DNA from: Chryseolinea sp.
Lineage (GTDB): Bacteria; Bacteroidota; Bacteroidia; Cytophagales; Cyclobacteriaceae
Direction of reading: 5' to 3'
Assembly: GCA_025923195.1 (NCBI GenBank)
Contig: JAICGJ010000012.1
Span: forward strand, 1 to 59,408
Length of the DNA stretch: 59,408 bases
Position 1 is the stretch's first letter, and the number at the start of each line of letters is the position of its first letter. Below the pieces are notes generated by a model. That model did not search any database, was not told the origin of the DNA, and worked only from the letters and a program-made list of their open reading frames with translations. Shown here piece after piece: positions 6,948 to 15,961 of this stretch. A program made the position numbers and the translations under genes.

Positions 6948-8459
6948 ATGGGATACCAGATGGCAAAGACGAAAGTTCATTTCATCTCCGATATCAAATT
7001 AACCTTGAAAGATCTAGCCGGGATCATTGAGGGAAGGGTCACTATTGAACTCGGTGATCAGGCAAAATCGCGAATATCGCGATGTCGTGAATTCCTGGAT
7101 CAGAAACTGAGAGAATCCAATCAACCTTTGTACGGAATTAACACCGGATTTGGATCTCTGTATAACAAGCACATACCCTATCACGAGTTGGAGAGACTTC
7201 AGGAGAATCTGGTCAAGTCCCACGCCTGCGGTACTGGTCCCGAGGTTCCAGAAGATATCGTGAGGCTCATGCTTTTTTTAAAAGTACAATCACTTTCATA
7301 TGGTTATTCCGGGGTCCAACTTTCTACCGTACAGCGATTGGCGGATATGTTCAATGAAGACATACTGCCCGTGGTTTACGAGATGGGTTCACTTGGAGCA
7401 TCTGGTGACCTTGCTCCTCTTGCACATCTGGCCCTCCCGTTGATAGGACTGGGCGAAGTAACGTACCAGGCAAATAAATTTTCAGGAGAGGCAATCCATC
7501 ACAAGCTGCAATGGAAACCATTGACGTTGGAGACCAAAGAAGGTCTTGCGCTCCTGAACGGCACACAATTCATGGGCGGTTACGGCATCTGGTGTACACT
7601 TCATGCCAATCGTTTAATGAGGCTTGCAAATTGTATTGGCGCGCTTTCGCTTGACGCGTTTGATGGGCGCATCGAACCTTTCCTTCCTCAGGTAAATGCT
7701 ATACGCCCGCAGCACGGGCAGATACAAACAGCAAAAGAGATTGTCAAATTGTTAAAGGGAAGCGAACTCATTCAACAAGCTAAGAAGCATGTTCAGGATC
7801 CCTATTCATTCAGATGCATTCCACAGGTACACGGAACGAGCTCTGATGTTATTGATTTCGTTACCAACGTTTTTACGATTGAAGTTAATAGCGTCACCGA
7901 CAATCCGAACATTTTTCCAGAAGACGATGCCATTATATCAGCGGGCAACTTTCATGGACAGTCATTAGCGGTTGCATTCGATTTCCTTTCCATTGCACTG
8001 GCCGAGTTAGGCAGCATTTCTGAGCGAAGAACCTACCAGTTAATCGCCGGAGTACGCGATCTGCCTAACTACCTCGTTGCGAATCCAGGTATTAATTCAG
8101 GGCTGATGATTCCGCAGTACACGGCGGCATCGCTTGTGAGCCAGAACAAGCAACTTTGCACGCCTGCTTCGGTTGATTCCATTGTTTCCTCCAATGGGCA
8201 GGAAGATCATGTAAGCATGGGTGCAAACGCCGCGACAAAGGCCTACCGCATTGTCAACAATTTATACTCTATTCTAGCGATAGAGTTGATTACGGCCGCA
8301 CAGGCGATGATGTTCAGGCGGCCCTTGAAAACGTCACCATACCTGGAGGATTTCATGGATACTTTCCGGGCCGTTGTACCGTTTATAGAAGATGACCGCA
8401 TGCTGTACGAAGACCTCCGAAAGGCCGAGCAATTCTTAAAAAATTGGGAACCCAAATGA
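6948..8459 (+). CDS. hutH: Histidine ammonia-lyase
   Basis: Deaminates histidine to urocanate, the first step of histidine degradation. The MIO cofactor-forming triad Ala-Ser-Gly is present at residues 151-153 within GSLGASGDLAPL. YGINTGFG at about 62-69 supplies the catalytic Tyr loop, and NPNIFPE lies near residue 320. The 503-residue length is typical. ATG 6948 is used; an in-frame ATG at 6960 is possible. No other hut gene is nearby. The stop codon overlaps the next gene's start (ATGA at 8456-8459). An alternative is another aromatic ammonia-lyase or aminomutase; the overall match favours histidine. Confidence 0.9.
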   Translation: MGYQMAKTKVHFISDIKLTLKDLAGIIEGRVTIELGDQAKSRISRCREFLDQKLRESNQPLYGINTGFGSLYNKHIPYHELERLQENLVKSHACGTGPEVPEDIVRLMLFLKVQSLSYGYSGVQLSTVQRLADMFNEDILPVVYEMGSLGASGDLAPLAHLALPLIGLGEVTYQANKFSGEAIHHKLQWKPLTLETKEGLALLNGTQFMGGYGIWCTLHANRLMRLANCIGALSLDAFDGRIEPFLPQVNAIRPQHGQIQTAKEIVKLLKGSELIQQAKKHVQDPYSFRCIPQVHGTSSDVIDFVTNVFTIEVNSVTDNPNIFPEDDAIISAGNFHGQSLAVAFDFLSIALAELGSISERRTYQLIAGVRDLPNYLVANPGINSGLMIPQYTAASLVSQNKQLCTPASVDSIVSSNGQEDHVSMGANAATKAYRIVNNLYSILAIELITAAQAMMFRRPLKTSPYLEDFMDTFRAVVPFIEDDRMLYEDLRKAEQFLKNWEPK

Positions 8460-10336
8460 CTTTTCGCATTGCTTTTTTTCTTTGCTGTACAGCGGCTTTT
8501 ATTACCAAAGCTCAGCCCTATGTAAGCCGCGATGGAAGATTTCAGGTTGATCAGGTAAAAGGGTGTGCACCATTAACTGTTAACGTTGCAATTATTCCAC
8601 CCAATGTGTGCAGCCCCGCTGTTCCCTGTGAATTTTTTTATGAAACGAATCCCATTCAAAACGTTTTCTCACATCAGTATACGGTACCGGGAATCTATAC
8701 CTTGAGGGTACTTTTCCAGGCCGGCGTGCCTATTGATCAAATTACAATTACGGTGCTGCCGAACACGTCACCTGAATTTGAAATCTACTCGTGCGGTGGA
8801 AATGGTGTGCAGGTCAATATTACGGATACAAATTATGATCGTTATGTGATCGACTTCAATGATGCCACCCTTCCTGTCGAAACCAATGCGCTTACAACCG
8901 TGACACACACTTATGCCTCTTCCGGAAATAAAACTGTTACAGTGCGCGGTCGCAACCTGAGTGCTGATGATAATTGCAGCCCTGCATCGAAGGTTGTCAA
9001 TGCCGTCCCAACGCTGCCGGTGCCGACGATTACCCAACTTACCGTCTTAAACGCGCAGGATATTCAACTGGATTTTAATGCCCAATCCAATATTTTGTAT
9101 CGGCTTCAAGTTGCGCAGAATAGCGCAACAGCATTTCAGAGTCTGCAAAATGTGTATGAGACTTCTACAACGACAATCAATAATCTACAAACGGACGCCA
9201 ACTTTTACTGTTTCCGGTTAGGGGTATTCGACCCTTGCAACAATACCACCGTTTATTCCAATACAATTTGCAGTTCGAATTTCGACGTGAGTGTATTGAA
9301 TAATATTAACCGGTTGACTTGGGCGACTTCGTCAACGGGCGTGAGCAACTATTCGATTTCAAAAAATACGGACCCCCCGCTCAATGCTGCACCAGCAGCC
9401 ACATCGTTAGATGACACAAATGTGAGCTGTGGTGTAAATTATTGTTATCAACAAACCATAAACTATTCCAACGGAAGCAGGAGCATTTCGCTGTCAAAGT
9501 GCGCGACAGCACAATCTACCGACGTTCCTGCCGTAGTTGAAAATATTTCTTCCGCCGTTGGGACCGAGGGCTCCGTAGATCTTGAATGGACGCAGGATCC
9601 AGCTTATGTCGCGTCCATTTATACCATAACGAAAACTGTAAATGGCACTTTTGCAAACGTGAACTCCAGTGCGACGACCACTTACACCGACGATGAGTAC
9701 TTACACGACGTCGTAACCTGTTACACCATCAGTTACACCGACGCCTGCAATAATCAGAGCCCCGTTAGTGTCCAGGCCTGCCCTATCCGGTTGATCCCAA
9801 CGCGGCAGCCAGACAACACTGTTAGTCTTTCATGGACCCCCTACGAAGGGTGGGAGAACGGTGTTGATCATTATGTTGTTCAGAAGTTCAATGGCGAAGG
9901 CCAAGTGTTGGTAACCGTGAATGTTTCCAACGCAACAACTTACGTCGATAATGTTCCAGACTCCCAAAATCAGATAGTTGTATACCGAATCACGGCAATT
10001 GCAAATGACGCAGGAATTGCATCATCCGTTTCAAATGCATTCACTATCATCAAAGAACCCAATCTGTTTCACCCTACTGCGTTCACGCCCAACGATGATG
10101 GCCTTAATGACATTTTCAACGTTTACGGTCAATTTATCACCGCCTTTGAAATGAGAATTTTTAATCGTTGGGGCGAAATGATGTACGTTACTGAAGATCT
10201 TGAAGACGGCTGGGACGGCCATTACAAGGGTACATTAATGCCTGAGGGGACGTATGTATTCAGAGCCACGATTACAGATCAGGTTGGCAGAACCTATGAC
10301 CGGTCAGGGACGGTTGTGCTGTTGAAGAAAAACTGA
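8456..10336 (+). CDS. Secreted protein with gliding-motility/type IX secretion (type B) C-terminal domain
   Basis: Exported protein of 626 residues. A signal peptide (MTFRIAFFLCCTAAFITKAQ) is followed by a PKD-like Ig fold (CAPLTVNVAII to about residue 95), then several fibronectin-III-like repeats rich in Thr, Asn and Tyr with paired Cys. The last 90 residues form the type B sorting domain (FHPTAFTPNDDGLNDIF, FEMRIFNRWGEMMY, DGWDGHYKG, PEGTYVFRATITD), which directs export through the type IX secretion system. It likely ends on the cell surface or is released. ATG 8456 is chosen because it opens the signal peptide. It overlaps the hutH stop by ATGA. The ligand is unknown. Confidence 0.9.
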   Translation: MTFRIAFFLCCTAAFITKAQPYVSRDGRFQVDQVKGCAPLTVNVAIIPPNVCSPAVPCEFFYETNPIQNVFSHQYTVPGIYTLRVLFQAGVPIDQITITVLPNTSPEFEIYSCGGNGVQVNITDTNYDRYVIDFNDATLPVETNALTTVTHTYASSGNKTVTVRGRNLSADDNCSPASKVVNAVPTLPVPTITQLTVLNAQDIQLDFNAQSNILYRLQVAQNSATAFQSLQNVYETSTTTINNLQTDANFYCFRLGVFDPCNNTTVYSNTICSSNFDVSVLNNINRLTWATSSTGVSNYSISKNTDPPLNAAPAATSLDDTNVSCGVNYCYQQTINYSNGSRSISLSKCATAQSTDVPAVVENISSAVGTEGSVDLEWTQDPAYVASIYTITKTVNGTFANVNSSATTTYTDDEYLHDVVTCYTISYTDACNNQSPVSVQACPIRLIPTRQPDNTVSLSWTPYEGWENGVDHYVVQKFNGEGQVLVTVNVSNATTYVDNVPDSQNQIVVYRITAIANDAGIASSVSNAFTIIKEPNLFHPTAFTPNDDGLNDIFNVYGQFITAFEMRIFNRWGEMMYVTEDLEDGWDGHYKGTLMPEGTYVFRATITDQVGRTYDRSGTVVLLKKN

Positions 10337-10345
10337 TTCCAATTG

Positions 10346-10460
10346 AAGATTTTAGATTGACGATTGTAGATTGGGTGCTATGATCCGAGTAAGCAATAGC
10401 CTGCAAACCCGAATCAAGGTGCGCCAGTCTGAAAATCTGAAATCCGAAATCCGAAATCTA
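10346..10460. repeat. Intergenic inverted-arm element, copy 1
   Basis: Left arm GATTTTAGATTGACGATTG (10348-10366) and right arm words AATCTGAAATCCGAAATC face each other around a core that begins GGTGCTATGAT and ends AAGGTGCGCCA. The same core, with a few substitutions and a 2-base indel, recurs in copy 2 at 10568-10688. With copy 2 and the intervening CTTTGCG-rich tract it fills the 355-base gap between the type IX cargo gene and ebfC. No gene is supported in this gap. Confidence 0.65.
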
Positions 10461-10567
10461 CATGAGAGGTGCACATTAATTTTCCTATTTTTGTATCCTT
10501 TGCGCCTTTTTCTTTGCGAGCTTGGGGTAATACTACAAACGAGGATCAATGCGTCAATCTAAAATCG

Positions 10568-10688
10568 ATTCGATTGTAGATTTAAAGATTGACGATTGTA
10601 GATTTGGTGCTATGATATAAGTAAGCATTAGCCCCTGCAAACCTGGATCAAGGTGCGCCAATCTAAAATCTAAAATCTAAAATCGACT
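10568..10688. repeat. Intergenic inverted-arm element, copy 2
   Basis: A second copy of the element at 10346-10460: left arm GATTGACGATTGTAGATTT, core GGTGCTATGAT to AAGGTGCGCCA, right arm three copies of AATCTAAA. The arms in this copy have a different internal word count and are purer repeats than in copy 1, while the core is well conserved. It ends just before the ebfC ATG at 10692. Confidence 0.65.
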
Positions 10689-10691
10689 GCC

Positions 10692-11027
10692 ATGTTTGAT
10701 ATGATGAAAATGATGGGCAAGATGAAGGAGGTTCAGGCCCGAATGAAGGAATCTCAGGACAAATTGGGAACGATATACGCATTTGGAGAATCCGGAGGTG
10801 GGCTCGTAAAAGCGAAGGTGAGCGGAAAGAAGCAACTCATCTCCATCGATATTGATCCCTCATTGATAAAGACTGACGACAAGATTATCCTCCAGGACCT
10901 GATCGTCGCCGCGGTAAACAAAGCGTGCGAGGAGGCGGAAGTCTTGGCAAAAGAAGAACTGCGAAAAAGTACAGAAGGATTACTTCCCAACATCCCAGGT
11001 CTGGACCTTAGTAACCTGATGGGATGA
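10692..11027 (+). CDS. ebfC: YbaB/EbfC family nucleoid-associated protein
   Basis: Small DNA-binding protein of 111 residues. It begins MFDMMKMMGKMKEVQARMKE, the typical amphipathic helix, followed by the KVSGKKQLISIDIDPSL strand region and a C-terminal ...GLLPNIPGLDLSNLMG tail rich in Gly and Pro. Family members form tweezer-shaped dimers that bind DNA. In many bacteria the gene sits beside dnaX and recR; here it is coupled instead to a glycosyltransferase through an ATGA overlap at 11024-11027. Confidence 0.93.
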   Translation: MFDMMKMMGKMKEVQARMKESQDKLGTIYAFGESGGGLVKAKVSGKKQLISIDIDPSLIKTDDKIILQDLIVAAVNKACEEAEVLAKEELRKSTEGLLPNIPGLDLSNLMG

Positions 11028-12061
11028 GCCGAACGGCTGTCGTCATTCTAAATTATAACGGCGAGAAACTACTTCAGAAGTTTTTGCCCTCGGTGCTTCA
11101 GTTTTCACGCGGGTCGCAGGTCATTATTGTAGACAATAATTCCTCCGATCAGTCCATTGCCCTCCTTCAGCTAAAATTCCCAGACGTAAGAGTCATTCAG
11201 CTGGACAAGAATTACGGATTCTGTGGCGGCTACAATCGTGCGCTTAGCCAGGTAGAGGCCGACTATTTCGTGCTCCTCAACAGTGATATTGAAGTTACAG
11301 AAAACTGGCTGGGGCCAGTGATACAGTTGCTCGACTCTAACCCAAGTGCTGCTGCTGTTCAGCCGAAAGTCCTTTCATATGAATACAGAACCAGGTTTGA
11401 GCATGCGGGCGCCGGAGGAGGATTCATAGATGCACTTGGATATCCGTTTTGCCGCGGAAGGATCTTCGACTACGTCGAAATGGATCACGGCCAATATGAC
11501 GATGAACGCGAGGTGTTTTGGGCATCAGGTGCTTGTCTCGTTATTCGGTCTGAAGCATTCAGAAAATTCGGTGGATTTGATGAAGACTTTTTTGCCCATA
11601 TGGAAGAAATTGACCTCTGCTGGAAACTTCATCGCGCCGGGCAAAAAGTTTTTTACTGCGGAAAGAGCACCATCTATCATGTCGGTGCCGGGACTCTGGC
11701 TTACCAAAATCACTACAAGACCTTTTTAAATTTCCTAAACGGACTATCCCTGCTGTTCAAACATCTTGGCACTGCAGAACTTTGGTATAAACTCCCCTTG
11801 AGGTTATTGCTTGACTGGTTGGCGGCGTTCCGGTTCTTAATGACGGGCGAGTCCAAAAATTTTCTGGCAGTGCTGCGCGCTCATTACTATTTCTTGCTGG
11901 CTACTCCCATTAATATTCGAAAAAGAAACGCGATCAGGCGTGAATATCCAGATTATGATAATACAATGATCTATCAGGGTTCTGTCGTTTTCGATTACTT
12001 TTTCAGGGGACGAAGGGATACCATTACACCTTCAGGCAGGTCGTGTAAGAGGCAGCAATAA
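11024..12061 (+). CDS. Family 2 glycosyltransferase
   Basis: GT-A fold transferase of 345 residues that probably adds a sugar to a surface glycan. The N-terminus AVVILNYNGEKLLQKFLPSV, IIVDNNSSDQS and LLNSDIEVTENWL (DxD-like metal site) are characteristic, as is FGGFDEDFFAHMEEIDLCWK (acceptor and catalytic region). The C-terminal part has one or two hydrophobic stretches near residues 245-285 that suggest membrane association. Rhamnosyltransferase-like GT2 proteins share this pattern, but the sugar cannot be told from sequence. It overlaps ebfC by four bases, so translation is likely coupled. Confidence 0.88.
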   Translation: MSRTAVVILNYNGEKLLQKFLPSVLQFSRGSQVIIVDNNSSDQSIALLQLKFPDVRVIQLDKNYGFCGGYNRALSQVEADYFVLLNSDIEVTENWLGPVIQLLDSNPSAAAVQPKVLSYEYRTRFEHAGAGGGFIDALGYPFCRGRIFDYVEMDHGQYDDEREVFWASGACLVIRSEAFRKFGGFDEDFFAHMEEIDLCWKLHRAGQKVFYCGKSTIYHVGAGTLAYQNHYKTFLNFLNGLSLLFKHLGTAELWYKLPLRLLLDWLAAFRFLMTGESKNFLAVLRAHYYFLLATPINIRKRNAIRREYPDYDNTMIYQGSVVFDYFFRGRRDTITPSGRSCKRQQ

Positions 12062-12093
12062 CAATATCTAGTCGAATATATACATATATATAC

Positions 12094-12330
12094 TTAGTAA
12101 TCCCAGATGGCGCGTCTCCGCAGATGCTTGCGCATGTTCATCACAAATGCCAAACATAGATAAATGATAACAGGAGAACCGAACGTAATGAATGATGCAT
12201 AAATAAAAAATAACCTTATGCTGGACGTTGCGACGCCAAGCTTTTCGCCGAGTTGCGTACAGACTCCGAAAGCATACGTTTCGAAGAAATGTTGGATCCT
12301 ATCAGTTACACGTTCCATACTATCTCCCAT
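12094..12330 (-). CDS. PspC-domain small membrane protein
   Basis: Small protein of 78 residues with a PspC-like core: FGVCTQLGEKLGVATSSIRLFFIYASF followed by one long hydrophobic segment (about residues 35-65), then a basic tail (MRKHLRRRAIWDY). PspC family proteins sit in the inner membrane, and in proteobacteria they take part in envelope-stress signalling. No other psp gene is near. Start ATG 12330 is used; ATG 12318 is also possible. It is convergent with the glycosyltransferase. Confidence 0.75.
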   Translation of the reverse strand: MGDSMERVTDRIQHFFETYAFGVCTQLGEKLGVATSSIRLFFIYASFITFGSPVIIYLCLAFVMNMRKHLRRRAIWDY

Positions 12331-12446
12331 TTGTAAACATTCGACGTTCGAAAAAGTTAATTTGTCGATCGAAAAATTCTTGGCGACAAATATAACGCAC
12401 CAGGTTAAGTCAAATTAGCGCAATTATCTTAATTTTTTGACTATTA

Positions 12447-12477
12447 TTGCAAAAAAATACACGTAAGTATACTTTTG
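12447..12477 (+). promoter_or_regulatory. Bacteroidota-type promoter for the OmpA/TPR lipoprotein gene
   Basis: TTG at 12447-12449, a 20-base spacer, and TACTTTTG at 12470-12477. This matches the Bacteroidota consensus (TTG, 19-21 bases, TAnnTTTG) exactly. Transcription would begin near 12484, giving a leader of about 30 bases before the ATG at 12515. Confidence 0.65.
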
Positions 12478-12514
12478 CAACCTGTTTAAAAATAACCAAA
12501 AATCTAAAAATCCA

Positions 12515-14290
12515 ATGAGAAAAGTAGTTTACTCATTTCTGATCTTCGGAGCATTAAGCCTCGCGGGCTGTACCCTACCCAAGATGGTGAAAATGTCTAA
12601 AGAGCAACAGCTTACTGTCACCCCCAATCCGCTGGAAGTTCACAAGGATACCGTTGCCTTCGACATGGCAGCGAATCTTCCCGTCAAGATGTTAAAGAAA
12701 GGAACTGTGTACACGGTGAATACTTTCTACAAATATGGCTCGAGCGAAGTTGCATTAGAACCATTGGCCTTTAAGGCTGAAGATTTTCCTAATGCCAAGA
12801 CGGAACAGCCCAATGCAACAAAAAGCTTCTTCTTCCCTTATCAGCCGGCACAACGGACAGGAACACTTGAAGTTGAAGGTGTTGCTTCCAAGGGAGAAAA
12901 GACCAAAGCTACGCCTCGGATGCCTGTTGCTACAGGGATCATTACAACATCTAAATTAGTGAAGCCCGTATATTTTGCGGCCTACGCAGATCACGGTTAT
13001 AACAACCAGGAAGAACTTGTACCAGTCATCATACCTGATTTCATTTTCGAGCAAGGAAGATCCGTTCTCAGAACAAGCGAAATCAGAGCACCCAAGGGAA
13101 AAGAACTTGACGCTTTCATTGCCTCAAAAAATGCTACCCGCACCGTTACGATCACCGGTACCCACTCTCCTGAAGGAGCGGAACGTATCAACGCTAAACT
13201 TTCTCCTGATCGTGCTGCTGCGATTGAAGCTTTCTATCGCAGGCAAATGAAGAAATATGACTATAAAGGCAAAGCTGATTCTATCAACTTCATTTTGAAA
13301 CCTGTTATCCAGGATTGGAATGAGTTCAAGACTGCACTTTCTGCCTATGAAGGAATTACTTCTGAGGAAAAAGCAGAATACCTGAACATCATCAATGCCG
13401 GCGGAACTTTCGAAGATCAGGAAAAACAAATGAACCGTTTGAATACTTATAGAAAAGTTTTTAGAGATATATATCCGACATTAAGAACTGCTAAAACCGA
13501 GATACTTGTCGTAAAAGATAAAAAGACTGACGCAGAAATGTCTGTGTTATCAAAGCAAGTAACACAAAATTCAGTATCTGCTGATACACTCTCATTTGAA
13601 GAAATGATGTATTCAGCAACACTTACACCTTCTCTCGAAGAAAAGGCAGCGATCTATGAGGCCGCCACTAAAAAAGGATCCAACTGGAATGCCCACAACA
13701 ATTTAGGCGCTGTATACATTGCACAGGCCTTAGAAAATCCAAATAATGCAGCTTCACTTGCTGATAAGGCATTGGCTCAGCTGGAAATTGCCGGCAGATT
13801 AAATGACGCGCCCGAAGTACATGCTAACCTTGCTTCTGTGCATATGATCAAAGGCAATGCTTACGCGGCTTATACCCATGCAAATCAGGCTCTAAGTGCC
13901 GGTCTTCAAGGTGACAACGCTGCAGGTGTCAATGGCGTAAAGGGCGCTGCTGAAATTGTAAAAGCTGAGTATGCAGCAGCCGTGACCTCTGAGTCTGCTG
14001 CAACTGACAACGCCGACAACCTGTTCAATAAAGGCTTGGCACAGGTCCTAAATAAGGACTATCAAAATGGCTTGACTTCGTTTAATGAGGCAATTGCAAA
14101 AGATAGCAACCACGCACTGGCACACTATGGTGCTGCCGTTGCGTCAGCACGCCTGGGCAACGCTGACGCTGTTGTAAGCAACCTTACAAATGCTGTTAGG
14201 ATTGACCCGTCCCTGAAGGAAGCAGCGCTGAGCGATCTTGAATTTTCGAAATTTGCTGCTACTGAATCCTTCAGAAATGCATTGAAATAA
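12515..14290 (+). CDS. Outer-membrane lipoprotein with OmpA-like and TPR regions
   Basis: A 591-residue lipoprotein. The signal sequence ends in LSLAGC (Cys19 as the lipidated residue). A beta-rich region follows, then an OmpA-like segment (about residues 170-260, including FIFEQGRSVLRTSEI and VTITGTHSPEGAERINAKLSPDRAAAI), which may bind peptidoglycan. From about residue 385 on there are at least three TPR-type helix pairs (NAHNNLGAVYIAQA, EVHANLASVHMIKGNAYAAY, HALAHYGAAVASARLGN). It probably links the envelope to partner proteins. A consensus promoter lies before it and a strong terminator after it, so it is a single-gene unit. The specific role is unknown. Confidence 0.82.
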   Translation: MRKVVYSFLIFGALSLAGCTLPKMVKMSKEQQLTVTPNPLEVHKDTVAFDMAANLPVKMLKKGTVYTVNTFYKYGSSEVALEPLAFKAEDFPNAKTEQPNATKSFFFPYQPAQRTGTLEVEGVASKGEKTKATPRMPVATGIITTSKLVKPVYFAAYADHGYNNQEELVPVIIPDFIFEQGRSVLRTSEIRAPKGKELDAFIASKNATRTVTITGTHSPEGAERINAKLSPDRAAAIEAFYRRQMKKYDYKGKADSINFILKPVIQDWNEFKTALSAYEGITSEEKAEYLNIINAGGTFEDQEKQMNRLNTYRKVFRDIYPTLRTAKTEILVVKDKKTDAEMSVLSKQVTQNSVSADTLSFEEMMYSATLTPSLEEKAAIYEAATKKGSNWNAHNNLGAVYIAQALENPNNAASLADKALAQLEIAGRLNDAPEVHANLASVHMIKGNAYAAYTHANQALSAGLQGDNAAGVNGVKGAAEIVKAEYAAAVTSESAATDNADNLFNKGLAQVLNKDYQNGLTSFNEAIAKDSNHALAHYGAAVASARLGNADAVVSNLTNAVRIDPSLKEAALSDLEFSKFAATESFRNALK

Positions 14291-14311
14291 TAGATCTCAT
14301 TGGTAAAACAG

Positions 14312-14342
14312 AAAGCCCCGATCCGTCGGGGTTTTTTGTTTT
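14312..14342 (+). terminator. Intrinsic terminator after the OmpA/TPR lipoprotein gene
   Basis: Stem CCCCGA (14316-14321), loop TCCG, stem TCGGGG (14326-14331), followed by TTTTTTGTTTT. This is a classical rho-independent terminator 25 bases after the stop codon. Confidence 0.9.
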
Positions 14343-14418
14343 CAGGCAAGAAAATGTGCCGAAATACTTTTATCCTGTTAATACTGACCCTATTTTTACC
14401 GCACTTTCTAGTAGAACC

Positions 14419-15399
14419 ATGCGAGAAATTCAGTTTCGGGAGGCACTTCGTGAGGCCTTGAATGAAGAAATGCGACGAGACCCTAGCGTAGTGCTGATGG
14501 GAGAGGAAGTGGCAGAATACAATGGTGCATATAAGGTGAGCCAGGGTATGCTTGACGAATTCGGGCCGGAACGCGTGCTGGATACACCCATTTCTGAATT
14601 GGGTTTCGCGGGCATTGGTGTTGGCGCCGCCATGAATGGATTACGCCCTATTGTCGAGTTTATGACATTCAATTTTTCTCTCGTAGCAATAGATCAGATC
14701 ATTAATGGCGCCGCCAAGATCCATTCCATGTCAGGGGGACAATATAGTGCGCCTGTCGTTTTCCGGGGCCCAACAGGTAACGCAGGTCAACTCGGGGCGC
14801 AACATTCTCAGAATTTTGAAAACTGGTACGCCAATACGCCTGGCCTTAAGGTAGTTGTTCCAGCTAATCCGTATGATGCAAAAGGGTTGCTGAAAACTTC
14901 CATCCGCGACAACGATCCAGTCATTTTCATGGAATCCGAACTCATGTATGGCGATAAGATGGCGGTACCTACGGAAGAATATTTAATACCCCTTGGCGTT
15001 GCTGACATCAAGAAGCCTGGCAATGATGTAACTATTGTTAGCTTTGGAAAAATCCTCAAGGTTGCGCTTGCAGCGGCCGCAGAATTAGAGAAAGAAAATA
15101 TTTCAGCGGAGGTCATTGACCTGAGAACCGTCAGGCCGATAGACTATGCAGCCGTTGTGGAGTCTGTTAAAAAAACCAATAGACTTGTTATCGTTGAAGA
15201 AGCCTGGCCGCTCTCATCTATTGCCACAGAAATTACATACCACGTCCAGAAACATGCGTTTGATTATCTGGACGCCCCTATACATCGTGTCAATAGCTTC
15301 GATGTACCTCTTCCTTATGCTCCAACACTCATCGAAGCAATTCTTCCGAATGTAAAAAAAACCATTCAGGCCGTTAAGGCAGTGATGTACCGGAACTAA
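14419..15399 (+). CDS. pdhB: Pyruvate dehydrogenase E1 component, beta subunit
   Basis: Beta chain of the thiamine-dependent E1 that decarboxylates pyruvate. From ATG 14419 the product is 326 residues and starts MREIQFREALREALNEEM, the usual family start. An upstream in-frame GTG at 14356 would add 21 atypical residues. Conserved segments include MGEEVAEYNGAYKVSQG, DTPISELGFAGIGVGAA, and the C-terminal VEEAWPLSSIA with the phosphate-binding domain. The alpha subunit is not adjacent, which is normal in Bacteroidota. The 3' end overlaps the convergent membrane-protein gene by 26 bases. Confidence 0.93.
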   Translation: MREIQFREALREALNEEMRRDPSVVLMGEEVAEYNGAYKVSQGMLDEFGPERVLDTPISELGFAGIGVGAAMNGLRPIVEFMTFNFSLVAIDQIINGAAKIHSMSGGQYSAPVVFRGPTGNAGQLGAQHSQNFENWYANTPGLKVVVPANPYDAKGLLKTSIRDNDPVIFMESELMYGDKMAVPTEEYLIPLGVADIKKPGNDVTIVSFGKILKVALAAAAELEKENISAEVIDLRTVRPIDYAAVVESVKKTNRLVIVEEAWPLSSIATEITYHVQKHAFDYLDAPIHRVNSFDVPLPYAPTLIEAILPNVKKTIQAVKAVMYRN

Positions 15400-15886
15400 T
15401 TTGCGCTGCCATCTGAGATGTCTGAGCAGGTTCTCTGTTAGCGACGGCGGACGAATCAATGCCTGTCTTCCTTTTCCACAACACCTGGATCAGGCCATTA
15501 AGGAATACCAATATGAGGAGCATAGGGAGGATATGCGCTCCAAATATGAATTTTAGGCCTGTGTGACTATAAGACCATGATGAGAAGTCAATATACACTT
15601 TGGCCATAAGCAAAAGTGATGCAATCAGGCATGCGCTGAGTGTTACCGTTGCAACTGTTCTGGTTAGTTTCTGTTGGCTTAATAAATAGTGTATAGCAAA
15701 AACAATTAATACTGAAGTTGACACTACTAGCCATACAGTTAACAAGGTCCTGGGGAATGATCTTAGGTAATGGTGTTTGAAGATAACTAGACCTATTTTT
15801 CCCAGTATGTTTGGCTTAGACAGAAGCCAGCTATCAACGAAAACCAGCGATAGGATGAACCAATGAAAGGCGACTTTGCGGATCAT
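15374..15886 (-). CDS. Unknown small integral membrane protein
   Basis: Protein of 170 residues with about four hydrophobic helices (roughly residues 6-24, 46-66, 75-98 and 115-138) and a polar Ser/Gln/Ala-rich C-terminal tail. No family is recognised. The frame is intact, starts at ATG 15886 and is oriented tail-to-tail with pdhB, overlapping it by 26 bases. A divergent start of the downstream methyltransferase lies 75 bases away. It is probably an inner-membrane protein, with no function assigned. Confidence 0.6.
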   Translation of the reverse strand: MIRKVAFHWFILSLVFVDSWLLSKPNILGKIGLVIFKHHYLRSFPRTLLTVWLVVSTSVLIVFAIHYLLSQQKLTRTVATVTLSACLIASLLLMAKVYIDFSSWSYSHTGLKFIFGAHILPMLLILVFLNGLIQVLWKRKTGIDSSAVANREPAQTSQMAAQISSGTSLP

Positions 15887-15961
15887 GTCTGTTAATTTTG
15901 GGACGATATTTCTGTAACTTTCAATTTACCTATTTCTTTGCTGCGAGTTGAGAAACAATCG

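Noticed and set aside
14356-14418. Upstream GTG start of pdhB
   Set aside because: The added 21 residues do not resemble the family; ATG 14419 gives the standard MREIQFREA start.
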